From positions 41,996,354 to 42,060,353 of the forward strand of contig OZ038383.1 in assembly GCA_964036045.1 (NCBI GenBank): DNA of 64,000 nucleotides, given 5' to 3'. Positions within the stretch are counted from its first letter, which is position 1. Each line of letters opens with the position of its first letter. A program made the position numbers and the translations under genes. The notes beneath the pieces were generated by a model. The model did no database searches. It saw only the letters and a program-made list of their open reading frames with translations, and had not been told where the DNA came from. The stretch comes from Eutreptiella sp. 'Long Island Sound 2002' (taxonomy: Eukaryota > Euglenozoa > Euglenophyceae > Eutreptiales > Eutreptiaceae). Shown in pieces: positions 21,264 through 31,756 of the stretch.

Positions 21264-22449
21264 TAGGGATGCAGGTTCGAATTCGCATGAATTCGCTCGA
21301 ATTCGAATTCGCCCCGAATTCGCACGAGTTCGTGGACCGCTCCGAACTCGAATTCGCAACTTTAAAACCGAATCCTCCCTGATTCGCTTGATTGCATCCA
21401 TAGGCACGTACAATTTACCTTCTAGGTTGCAATTCACCTGTTTACATATGGGTATGCCACTACCCAGTTCCATATCGCACAAAAAGATTTCCCAAAAGCT
21501 TCCGTAACCTTGCAATTTTTGTTGTTTGTTGTTGCTTGCATTTACCATGCTGAAAAGATTTGACAATTTGACCAAAAAAAAGGAAATCAAAACCAAGAAT
21601 TCCAACTTTCCTTGATTCTTTCAAATGCCTTCTGGAAAGGAAGCAGCAACAAAGCATGCAAGATCACCAATCCACACACAAACCACTTGTTGCCCTTTTT
21701 GAACCTTCATTCTTTGCCCTCTTGAATTGAATCGTTGGACTTGAAGTCATCTAAGAGAGAGCATACACGGCACCGGGAAGGGTAAGGAGGGTACCGCTGT
21801 CAAGGATACGCAAGGGCTACAAGGGGCTATATACATAGCTTATAGGGAGGCTGGAGCAGGTGCGCTGGCTGGGTGCAGCTCCGTGCACGTCATTAGCTCC
21901 GTGCACGTCGTTGTGGGTGCCCAGGGCCTCACTGCGGCTGCGTCGGGCTGCTCTCGGCTGCTTCTCCTTCCACACACGCCCGACAGTGCGTGGTTGCCAA
22001 GGGGCAACACGTTTTGACTGTCAAAAATTAGAAAAAAAAGTCGAAAATCAAAAGTTCGGGACGGGTTTTTCTCCAAACTGGTGGACTTCTGGGGAGAATG
22101 TACGGTACCGCCATGTTCGGTGGAGCTCGGCAGACACAGCGGTGTGTTCAAAACGCAAAAGTAAAATTTGTTTTCGAAAACGGGTACGCAGGCACCGGAC
22201 AACAAAATCAACGGCTCAATCGGAGCAGAATCATCATAGTTTTCATTGTATCAAGTCAAAAAAATTATTGCATCGCACAGTTCAAAGTTAGTTTTTCATC
22301 TGGAGGAAAGACGGCGCACGCGTGATCATCCTGCCGTCGCCTGCAGTACTAAGAATTTCAGGCCGAATTCGCAGCGAATTTGCCCTGCGAAAGGATTCCA
22401 AGCAAATTCGGGGAATTCAAATTTAAATCGCTGCGAATCTGCATCCCTA
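21264..22449. mobile_element. Non-autonomous hAT-like DNA transposon, 1186 bp
   Basis: Terminal inverted repeats TAGGGATGCAGGTTCG (left) and TAGGGATGCAGATTCG (right, reverse complement) flank 1186 bp. Both ends are crowded with GAATTCG-type subterminal repeats. The 8-bp target duplication AAACGTTC matches the hAT superfamily, whose termini often read (C/T)AGGG.TG. No transposase is encoded; internal ORFs are short. It sits inside pol of element B, so it is younger than B. Confidence 0.9.
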
Positions 22450-22847
22450 AAACGTTCTGCTATAAATTTTACTGGCCCTCTTTCGGGATGGCCTACGGGA
22501 ACCCAAGATTCAGTGAACTGGGGAAGGCCCTCACCAAGGTGGCCCTGGAATGTTCCCGTATGGTCCTGTGCTCTCCCAATTGGGGAGCCCATGGGGGAAA
22601 TGAGTACTGGCGTACTCTATTGGACAAGCTGACGCTCAGCACTATCCAGCTGCCAGATGACGCCATCTACGTGCCTGTGAGCCGCAAGACGCCCATTGAG
22701 AAACCTGGATGGGGTAATATGCTAAGCGTGGAGGGGAGTCTAGCCCCAGTGCCCTGGGACGATCTGGACTCTGCCCTGGTCCAGGAAATTCAACGTGAGA
22801 GCAGCAGCATCACCCTGGAGGTCCTGAAAAATCAACTACGACCTTGA

Positions 22848-25800
22848 GACGACCTGGAGACTACTCCTGGGGGAGACGAGTACGTCGTGTCTGACACTGT
22901 TGCCCCCAACTCCCCCTGCCGTGTATCTAATCCTGATGTAGTCTCAGAGTGTGGGCTATCCGAGCTACCCAGCTCTATACACTCTGATGAGGAGACTGAG
23001 CATGATGCCTTCTTCGTGCAGACGTGCGTGGAGGAAGTAGAGAATGCCAGGTACGCTGCCCCATCCAAACCCCTCCTCTCCATGAGGGGGGAGGAGCCCC
23101 TGGACAAGGGTTTGGACCCCCGATCCAGGCTAAGAGAGTACGTGGACTCCAATAGGAGATTGGTGGCAAAAAAGCTATGCTACGCTAGGCCTACAAGCCG
23201 CTCATGGCCGTTGAAGCAAGGGTCTATGGGGGGTATCTCCCAACTGAAGGAGGACCTAGAACAGAAGATTACCACCTGGCAACGAGAGGCGGACCTGAAG
23301 CTTATGAAGAGCATATGAAGTGCCCATGTGAGGACACCAGAGGAGGATGAACTCTCAGAGGAATGCGTATGCGAACCCCCTCGAGTGTGCCTATGTTGTC
23401 ACCGACCACCTGAGACTGTGGAACAAGACCTTCTCTACGCCTATCAAGGACTAAAGGATACGACCAAGGACGCAGAGCCGGTTGAGGATCACCTCCGTGA
23501 TTCTATATACCAAGGGGCAAGCAATCTACACTCTGACGAGGACATGGAGGACAAGATCAAACTCTTGGACCCTAGAGTACAGAAGCTGATCAGGACCTAC
23601 CTGGAGGTATTCGGAGAACTACCCGCTCCAGCATCCTGTGACAAGCTGGTACAGATGGACCTCAAGCTGAAGCCCGAGTTCGTGGGTCACAAGATAAAAA
23701 GGAGACCCTACCCGGCTCCTAAGGAGCAGGCCGATGAGATAGAGCGACAGATACAAGAGTGTATCGACGCTGGCCTGGTCCTGGAATACAAGGATGGGGA
23801 CTACCCCCAAAACTGCAGCCCCTGTTTCCTGGTGGCTAAAACTGGGCCAAATGGCTGGTAGTGGACTATGGAGAGCTGAACAAGAAGACGTTGAACCACG
23901 CAGGGTCCATTCCTAATATGGAGTCAACCCTCGAGAAGATAGCGTCCTGCCGCTACAAGACGAGGGTGGACAAGCGAAGTCGATTCTGGCAAGTGGACCT
24001 GATGTTCAATGCCCAGGAACTCCTTGCCTTCATCACCCCTCAGGGGAGGGCGTTCAAGTGGAAGGTCATGCCCTTTGGCGTGGCCAACGCACCCGCTCTT
24101 TCCAAGAGCTGATGAACAAGATCCTATCCATCCTACGTCGAAGACCCGTGGTGCAAAAACTCAAATCCCGGGGTGCCCAGATGGAAGAACACATCGACAA
24201 TGTATGCCTGGGAACAAATACCCAAGAGGACCACCTAATCCTCTTGGGCGTGTTCTTTGCCGTCTGCCAGGAGAACCACACTAGACTCAAGCTGGAGAAG
24301 TGTGAGTTCATGCAGGAGACTATGCAGTACTTGGGGTTCGACATTGGCTATGGGTGGTGGACCCCAGCGGCCTCTAAGGCCAAACCCCTGATGGACGCTA
24401 AGGTACGACATGAAGACCCCAAGAAAGGACTTCATGATGTATGCAGTTTTATTGCGGCTTGCAACTTCTACCGCCGCCACATCAAGAAATTTACCTACAC
24501 CAGCGCCATCCTGGCGGACTTTATCAAGAAGACTACTACCTGGCGCTGGGGCCCTCAAGAACAACAAGCGTTTGACAAGCTCCAGGAGGAAGTGGCCAAC
24601 GCTAAGTGCCTGGGTGTGCCTAGAGCACAAGGGGAGATTTTTCTGGTGACCGACGCCAGCAATGTGGGCGGACGTGGAACGTTGTTCCAATGGCAAGCAC
24701 TAGAGAAGGAGGAGTTCGACTCGGCCATTTCCGAATGGGGTACTGATGGACTCAACCGAGACGGTACTCTCAAGCACAGCTACCCTGATGACAAATGGGT
24801 CCTGGTTCCCCCGGGTCATTGGAACTGGAAATGGAACCAGGCCTGGGGTAACTACTCTACCTATGAGCCGGAACTGCTCGCGGGTATGCTGGTGCTATCC
24901 TCTCAGTCCCGACTGTTTTGGAGTAACCCTGTGGTTTTGCTGTGCGACCAAGAACCGGTCCGCACCTTCCAGAAGGGACCACCACCTGAGAAGGCTAAGC
25001 TCAGAAGCTGGTGGACCTACCTGAGCCAGCTACGGCTCTCAGTACATCATATACAGGGCGTCAAGAACGAGTGTGCGGACTACATCAGCGGCAACAACTT
25101 CAACGACATGATTGGTGCCAGGCCTGAGGAGCTAGCCAAGGAGGCGTTCAGCCGTATGGATGTACACCTGGACGTGAACATGACCATGATCAGACCTCTA
25201 GATGGACTCCGACAAGCGGAGTACCTGAAGGAATATGGGGATATCTACAAACGCCTGGAGAAGCGTCTTGAACCCGTCCTGGTCAACCAGGAACAGTGGA
25301 AACGGGACAAGACCTACCTGTGGCATGAGGACCAGATAGTCGTGCTTAGCGACAGAGGCCCGGCGCTCCTCAAGTGGACCCATGAGTCCAGTGGTCATGT
25401 GGGGGCCAACCGTACCCTGGGGCTTTTCAAGCAGTGGTTCCACTCTATGTGGACTGATGAGCAGCTGCCGAAAATCCTCCAGCCTATCGTGGACAAGTGC
25501 CCGTGTCAGTCCTGTAAACCTGGGGATATCAGGGACAGAGGTCTCTATTTGACTCTCCCTATCCCCCACTGTGCCAACAGTGCTCTCTACGTGGACTACA
25601 ACGACGGGCCTAAGTTCGGGGGCTTTGACTTTGCCCTAGTGGTAACCTGTGGGCTGACCAGGTTTACCAGGGTGTTCCCATGTACTAAACACATCACCGG
25701 CGGAGAGACCATCAAGATACTCCTGGAGGAGTGGTTCTGTGTCTATGGGGCAGCCAAAGAGATTAAATCAGACGAAGATGTCCGAGTACGCTCCGACACT

Positions 25801-26766
25801 GGCTGGTACAAGAGAGTCCTGAGATCCCTCAATGTCCGGGTGTCAACGAGGATTCCCTATACTCATATGAGTAACCCCCTATGTGAGCGACAGATTCATG
25901 TTCTCAAGGAGAATGTAAGGACATGGTGCAAGACTGAGCGCACCAAAGACTGGGTGAGACTACTCCCCGTCATATCCTTGATGATGAACTCCCAATAGAG
26001 TTCGGCAACTGGCTTTACGCCCGATGAGCTGTTCATGGGACGCCCGGCGTGGTTCCTACACGCTCCCTATCCTGAGGATCCCTACTCCACTGTTGGTAAG
26101 CTGGTAAAGGAGCAACAAGACAAGGTGGAAAAGGCCAAGGCTATGCTCCAGAGAGTGAGGGAGCGCCATTGGACCAAGAAGAACAAGCACAGGGTGCCCG
26201 CCTCCTACCAAGAGGGAGACTGGGTGCTGGTGCACCACAGTCGGCTACCCGCCTGGCCACGCTCCACCAGCGGTGACCCCTACTTTGGGCCCTACGAGAT
26301 CCTATCTGTGGATGGTCATCGTATCACCGTGCGGTGTTCTCCCCGACTAGGGGGGACCCTGGTGTGCGCTGCTCAACAGCTCAAGCCCTACTATGACCCA
26401 CAGGACCTCTGTGGGGAAGAATGGGAACTAAACGACGAGGAGATCGCCGCTCTGGACCTACAGGGCGCTGCCAGCCCAATGGAAGTAGAAGGAGAAGTCC
26501 CCGACATGAATGCCGAGCAGATTGCTAAGGAAGGCTTCTATCTGGTGAAGTTGGTTATCTGACACCGCTATTACCAGGGGTGGCGTTTCCTCACCCTCTG
26601 GGAAGGGTTTGGAGTTGAAGAAGCTACCTGGGAACCCTTCTCTGCCTTTGTTCTTCCTGAGGGACGCCTGAATTCTGTTCTGGTAGACTACTTGTCCCAG
26701 AACAACCTAGGAGAGTTGCTGAGGCTCGCTGAGACGCTTGCCTCTCAGAAGAAACCTAGGGACTGA
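22848..26766 (+). pseudogene. pol: Element B pol: RT, RNase H, integrase, chromodomain
   Basis: After a spacer with in-frame TGA at 23316, RT starts near 23700 (RRPYPAP). It shows VDYGELNKKT, VDKRSRFWQVDL, MPFGVANAP and the catalytic box HIDN at 24190-24201 (HIDD in A). RNase H follows with TDAS (24649), YEPELLA, CDQEP and ADYIS. Integrase has the HHCC zinc part (HESSGH, CPCQSC), YVDYND, KSDEDVRV, CERQ, then GPYEIL. A chromodomain (GWRFLTLWEGFG, EATWEP) ends at TGA 26764. Breaks: a 4-base loss near 23850, a 1-base loss near 24100, TAG at 25996 and TGA at 26560. The chromodomain places it with chromoviruses, whose chromodomains guide integration to particular chromatin. Confidence 0.9.
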
Positions 26767-27696
26767 ACCCTTCCTATACCTTCCTACGTGTTTGTGAGTG
26801 TGCTGATCGTAAGGACCTATGAGCAAGCGGCAGCAACTGTGTCCTAACTATACCCAAGTCTGCACCCTTGCTGAAACCGGCGGATGTCTTACCGGTGCCA
26901 TTGGGTACGCCCTGGGTCTCTCCGCCCCTAGGTGCCAAATTTCTGTGCTGGCACCAAACATTCTTGGGGGAATACCCAGCGATAACGCCCAGGTATTGGT
27001 TTTTCCTACCTGACTGCCTACTACAGGGGAGGGGTGGCCAAAGGCTATGAGGCATGAAAACGCCTTTTTGCTACGTGGCCAAAGCCTAGCCTACCACTGC
27101 CACTGCCCACCAAAACCCTGATAAAACTTCAGGAAATAGGCCGGCAGTGACACACACACCACGGGTCCTACACTCACTATAGTGGCACCAGCCATCGAAG
27201 GATGAGCGGGCTCAGAGGTCCAAGCCCTCACCCTGGCTTGCCACTCCTACACCCACACGCTACTTGGGGTTGATGAGGAAGATGTCACAGGCCCTAGTGG
27301 CCCACCTGTGAAAGAACAAGAGAACACAGCGCTAAGCGACTGTGGCCTGACAGGGACGCCACTACGCGTTACCCTGATAGGCTTGGAGGAAAGGAGTGCT
27401 CACGTTGCGTGCACAGAGTGCATGTTGAAGAGGTCGGACTGCCCTCGCCACTCCTGGCTGAGGTGCAGTTTGTTGATTGTGTGATCAGCGCCCGTTTTAA
27501 CTTGGGCGAAAAATCAAAAAGTCGCCGAAGGCAACTACAGCTGCGCCAATGCAACCTGACCTGCCCACCTGTAAAGCAGAGGCAAATGACTTGGGTTCAG
27601 GAGTGAGGAACCAAGATAGCCTCCGCGTGTTATACGCTTCTCAGGCTCCCCTATAATACGCTGTTCCTGAACCCAAGTACAAGCAAGCGAGCTTAA

Positions 27697-27738
27697 GGAA
27701 CTCCACCCGTTCTCTTAAAGAACGTAGGGTGGAGCCCC
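27697..27738 (+). other. Conserved hairpin in element B tail
   Basis: Outer arms CTCCACCC and GGGTGGAG, inner arms GTTCT and AGAAC, with a CTTAA loop. The same fold is in elements A and C. It lies about 40 bp after CCCTATAATACGCTG, a block also present in A. Confidence 0.75.
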
Positions 27739-28944
27739 TGGGCAACCTAAACAAGGGTTTTACCGTGGGCACCACGCCTGGCCTACCCTTTGATGCGTCA
27801 TATGCATGCACGGTTAGGCACCTGGTTCCTAATCATCTTTACAAATCTCTTTTTTCCTACCAATCCACACCTCAACCACGAACTCCACCAGGGGGTGGCC
27901 CCTCCTCGGCTTACCTACCTTACCTACCGCTGGAGAGCGAAGCAAAGGAAGGGTAAAACGGGACACAAGCGAAGCAAGCGTTTATGCACGGGTGTGTATG
28001 TTCTAATCACCCGATGCCACCTCTAATCATCTTGCAATCTTCCAATCTATCCCTCTAGTCTATGTTTGCGTTGCTACACGGCGAGTTCACGTTAACACGA
28101 GACAAGCAATGTGCATGCTGCATACGAAGCAAACAAGGCTTGTATGTTTATACCTTGTTCCTTGAATTCATTTTGAATTTCTTGAATTCTTTCTTCTTTG
28201 TTGCTCCTAGAAGCAAACGTGGAATTCCTACGTTTATTTGTTATTGTGTGTCTCGTCATTTTCTTATCATTACGCGACATACTGTTATGATATTATTATT
28301 TTTGTCTTTTCCGGCGCCCAATTAGGATTCGCTCCGGCGCGCCGCTTTTCTCTGCATGTAAATCCAGGAATTGGAAAAATTTCTGTAATGAAAATAAATT
28401 TCGGAAAAATGTGCATTTAATGCACATGAAGATTCTGGACAGCTGTGCGCCGTCAGAAAAGTTCTAGGCCGTCATTTGACGGATTTTGGTGTTTGCGTCA
28501 ATCGTCGCGTGTTTGTCAGTCCCTCAACCCTTCGTACTTTCTCTACAGATATCCTGGAGCGCAAACAGTGGAGTAGGCCGTGTTCAGGCCGAAAAACTGA
28601 GTCCTGGACCACTGTCCTGCATCCCAACCCCCAATGAGGGTAAATTCATATTCAACGTGCTAAGGACAGATCAGGTCTTACGGCACGTTCATCGAGAACC
28701 CAGACAGCGTGTTCTGATCATATCCAGCGTTGGGCTTGGTGTATTGCACTGCGTTTTGCCAATTGGAGGGAGAGAGATGTGCACACATGAATTGGCATGC
28801 CCATTCTAACCCCCTACCAAGCCACAGCTGCCCAAGCGACGCTAATGAGCGCAGTGGGAGCTGTAGGTGTCTTTTATGACTCAGCAGAACCTAGTGACTG
28901 CCCTGATGCAGCGCCTTCTTTCCAATAGTTTCGGGCCACGCAAG

Positions 28945-29400
28945 GCAGGCGACAGCGAAATGCGGCAGGGAGCGACAGGAAGGCGACAGGGTGGCGACAG
29001 GAAGACGACAGGGTGGCGACAGGAAGACGACAGGGAAGCGGCAAGAAAGCAGCAGGAAAGCGACAGGAAGCGACAGGCAGTTGACAGGAAGGCGACAGGG
29101 GAGCTGCGGCAAGAGGGCAACACGAGGGCGACAGGGGGGCGACAGGCTGGCAACAGCGTGGCGACAGGGAGGCAACAGGAAACAAGACATAGCGACAGGA
29201 TAAGCGACAGGAAAGCGAAAGGAAGACGACAAGAGGGCAACAGGGCTAGCGACGACAGGGAAGCGACAGGGAAGCGACAGGAGAGAGCAACAGGAGAGCA
29301 ACAGGAGAGCGACAGGAGAGCGACAGGAGGGCGGCAGGGAGTTTTTTTGCGACAAGAAGGCGACAGAAAGGCCACAGGAAGGTGACAGGAGAGCAACAGG
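28945..29400. repeat. 11-bp minisatellite (AGGAAGGCGAC variants)
   Basis: Degenerate tandem copies of an 11-mer of the form AGGRRRGCGAC, with some 10-bp units, run for about 450 bp. Long ORFs on both strands here are a consequence of the repeat. Confidence 0.85.
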
Positions 29401-29460
29401 CTTGTAGAAGAGGACAAGGGAGACAAAATAGTACATGGATTTTTATATAGGTAGATATAT

Positions 29461-29552
29461 GTGAAGAAAATGAGAACCAATTTTTTACATTTATTTGGAT
29501 TCTAATGTGAAGAAAATGAGAACCAATGTTTTACATTTATTTCGATTCTGAT
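29461..29552. repeat. 46-bp tandem duplication
   Basis: GTGAAGAAAATGAGAACC starts at 29461 and again at 29507; the two 46-bp copies differ at a few positions. Confidence 0.85.
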
Positions 29553-29830
29553 TAAGATGTCATTTCATTGTTTCAGGGATAGATCTTTAGGGTTTGGTGA
29601 ATTTTAATCTTTTTTCAAATCACTACATTCCATTGTTTTTCAACCGAAACATATCTTTGCTTTGTGACATAATGATGGTTTAAGTGAATAGCTAGCAGCG
29701 AGCAAGCCGACCGGTGATCCCTAGCCTCACCGGGATGTTATAGGAAAATTTGAATAAACGTTGAAGCCATGGGGAGGCCAAGAAAATTCCCTTTTTCCTT
29801 TAAAATGCGACACTGGTGGCCACCACAGCA

Positions 29831-29839
29831 CAAGGGGGG
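29831..29839 (+). promoter_or_regulatory. Polypurine tract of element B
   Basis: CAAGGGGGG directly before the 3' LTR start AGTAAG. Purine runs at this place prime plus-strand DNA synthesis in LTR elements. A and C have CAGGGG-type runs at the same place. Confidence 0.7.
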
Positions 29840-30614
29840 AGTAAGAAAAAGTGTATTTCCCTTCCGAAAGCTTAGCGTTAGTTGTTAGAAAGAGGCCTAG
29901 AGGCATAACACATTTTTATCCTAGTATTGGCCTATCCAAAAAGGGGTGACAAGACATTTCGACCTATAAAACCAGGCATTGATCCATGGATGTTGTGTGG
30001 ACCCCTGACCCCCCAACTGATTGATCTTATACACCATTTCCGGGACTGACTGAGGCGCTGACATTGATCCAGAGCCTATACACTTTTCTATATTTTCTCA
30101 TGATGGCTTAGCTATCCTAGTGGTCTGCACCCCAGGGGGCTGTGGCACCTCTTTTTGAGAGGTCCTTGGTTCAATTTTCAGTCGGCCTAGCTAAGTAGGA
30201 ATATCCCATGTGACATGGCAGTTACCTCAGTGCCACAAGCCATGCGACCTCATCCCCTATGGGACCCAAAGCAAAGAGTGCACATCTCTAGTTGGCACTA
30301 TAAAACAGAGGATGCCCATTTGGGCAGTTTTTCCATGCTTGTAGGATATTTTCTAACTATCTTTTCATAAATCTGTAGTTATTGTGAGTTTCCTTTGTTG
30401 TATCATTATCTCCTTTGACTGCAGCCCTTCATGTTGTGGATTTGATCCTGTGGTCCTTTGCCTTGCAACTGTGGGTACTCATTTGGGTTGATTTCACGAA
30501 AACTGATATGTTTGCAAAACCTGAACTACATCAACAAGCAGCAGGAGCAAGCAGGGGCATCAACAAAACAATATCATCAAAGCAATCAACAGTGAAAGCC
30601 TGTTTTAACTTTCT
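29840..30614 (+). repeat. 3' LTR of element B
   Basis: 775 bp, same length and AG...CT ends as the 5' LTR at 17234. Followed at once by the CGTGT duplication at 30615-30619. Confidence 0.9.
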
Positions 30615-30619
30615 CGTGT

Positions 30620-31727
30620 TTCTGGTAGCCGGGGGTTCAGGGAATGACCAGATGTTGTGCCGTTGCATGGCTGTACAGATGCACAGGGCTGCGCGTTGGT
30701 GCCACTGGCGGTGTAGCCCGTTCATTTCGTCTGGGTTGTAGGCCCCCATATGCGCCATGAGGCGGGTGGCCACATAGTGCGACTGGCCGGGGTGGTCCAT
30801 TTTGGCGGGGGGCCTGTACCCCGTTCGATGGCCGAAGTTGATGTCTGCCATGGTGCGGGTTGCCTCCTCGAGGTGGAGGGACCCCGAAGTATGCCGCCAT
30901 CGGATGCTGACCGCTAGGGCAAGCTGCTCCCCTATGGTGAGCCTGTCGATCCATAGGCCCAGGTCTTGAGCCACCACCTGTTCCGCGTGGGCGCTGGGGT
31001 GGCGGGCGTTGCCTTCCGAGCGCGCGTAGTCCAGATGCCCCCGCCCCCAGGATGGAATGGTCCCCGGTGGCTGGCCGGTAGGCTCGCTAGCGGTGTTGGT
31101 ACCCGCCTCCACACACGGCCCACTGCCTGGGGCGCTGCGCTCGTCCGGGGCCTGGTCCGCTGCCCCGCTCGAGGTTGCGGGCCCGTCATCCGTGGCGGTA
31201 GCATGCTCAGTCTTCTTCAGGGCGTTGTAATCGCGCTGGAGGTGTGCCTGGCGGGAGACAATGAGGGGTGTTTCCTCTGTATGGTCGCCTCGTGGCTCCG
31301 GGCGGCCGCGCGGGGCAGCTGGTGCTGGGTCCGTGTGGGGGTCACTCCTGCAGGACTCCATGAAGGCATCGAAAGAGTCTTCGTCGCAGTTGTGCCCGCC
31401 AGGCGACGTTTCCCTGTCGGCTGCGCATTGGGGTGTGTGGGGTGTGGTTTCCCGGGCTTCGGACTTCGCGCGGGTTCCAGGTGGGCCCTGTGGTGGCGCC
31501 TTCCCGGATGCGGCGTTCCTTGGCGCGCCTGCGTCGCTGTGTTGCGCCGGGGCCGCGAAGGGGGCGGCGTCCGTGCGACCCGCGGGTCGCGCCCTGTGGG
31601 CGGTTGGTGGGCGGAGGCCGGCGGCATGCTCTGCGTCTGGCACTGGTTCGTCAGGTACCGTTCCCTGGCTGGCCAGCGTCGGGTGCCTCGTCGCCTCCGC
31701 TTGCCGCCATGTCCGGCGGGCCGGCAC
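30620..31727 (-). pseudogene. Low-complexity and helical part of the RING unit
   Basis: Minus-strand frame open from 31727 to the element B insertion at 30620. The first 250 residues are Pro/Ala/Thr-rich. The last part looks folded (LGLWIDRLTIGEQLALAVSIRW, then a MADINFGHR segment) and matches no family I know. The frame is not the one used by the proline-rich ORF upstream, so a shift lies near 31740. Interrupted by element B and resumes at 17228. Confidence 0.4.
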
Positions 31728-31756
31728 GCTGGTTTTCTGGCTGGTCCGCCCCCCCG

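Larger units (their letters stand above)
21198..22847 (+). pseudogene. Dam-like N6-adenine methyltransferase domain of B, split by a transposon
   Basis: Coding runs VELFAS...LYCSKQ to 21263, is interrupted by the 1186-bp hAT-like element, and resumes at 22458. The second half holds the motif-IV position at 22500-22511, which reads NPRF here and NPPF in element A. A VVL/CSPNWG segment and an EYWRTLLDKL segment follow. This order (DLFAS, [N]PPF, hydrophobic strand ending in P.W) is that of phage Dam and the methyltransferase domain of DIRS-type retrotransposons. The NPRF change would be expected to hurt catalysis. The frame ends at a TGA at 22845 and reopens beyond it in the same register. Confidence 0.6.
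26767..29830 (+). other. Non-coding 3' tail of element B
   Basis: About 3 kb with no ORF of note. The 27300-27800 part matches the tails of A and C, including GAACACAGCGCTA and AGGGACGCCACTAC and the hairpin at 27697. The rest is unique to B: a minisatellite at 28945-29400 and a 46-bp duplication at 29461-29552. It has no tRNA-like unit. Confidence 0.7.
17234..30614 (+). mobile_element. Element B: full-length Ty3/gypsy chromovirus-like retrotransposon
   Basis: A 13.4-kb element bounded by two 775-bp LTRs (17234-18008, 29840-30614) and a 5-bp target duplication CGTGT. Order: LTR, initiator-Met primer site, gag with zinc knuckle, DTGA protease, Dam-like methyltransferase domain, RT, RNase H, integrase, chromodomain, about 3 kb of non-coding tail, polypurine tract, LTR. 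Pol is split by a hAT-like insertion (21264-22449) and all ORFs carry stops or frameshifts. The two LTRs differ at roughly 20 of the first 360 positions by eye, so the insertion is not recent. It interrupts the minus-strand RING/ORF1 unit. Confidence 0.93.

Noticed and set aside
28945-29400. CRISPR-like array
   Set aside because: Repeats are contiguous 11-mers without spacers, in a eukaryotic transposon.
28874-29480. ORFs of 100-199 residues on both strands
   Set aside because: They are translations of the 11-bp minisatellite.
26767-29830. Envelope gene expected between pol and 3' LTR
   Set aside because: No ORF with signal peptide, membrane segment or length for an envelope was found in A, B or C.
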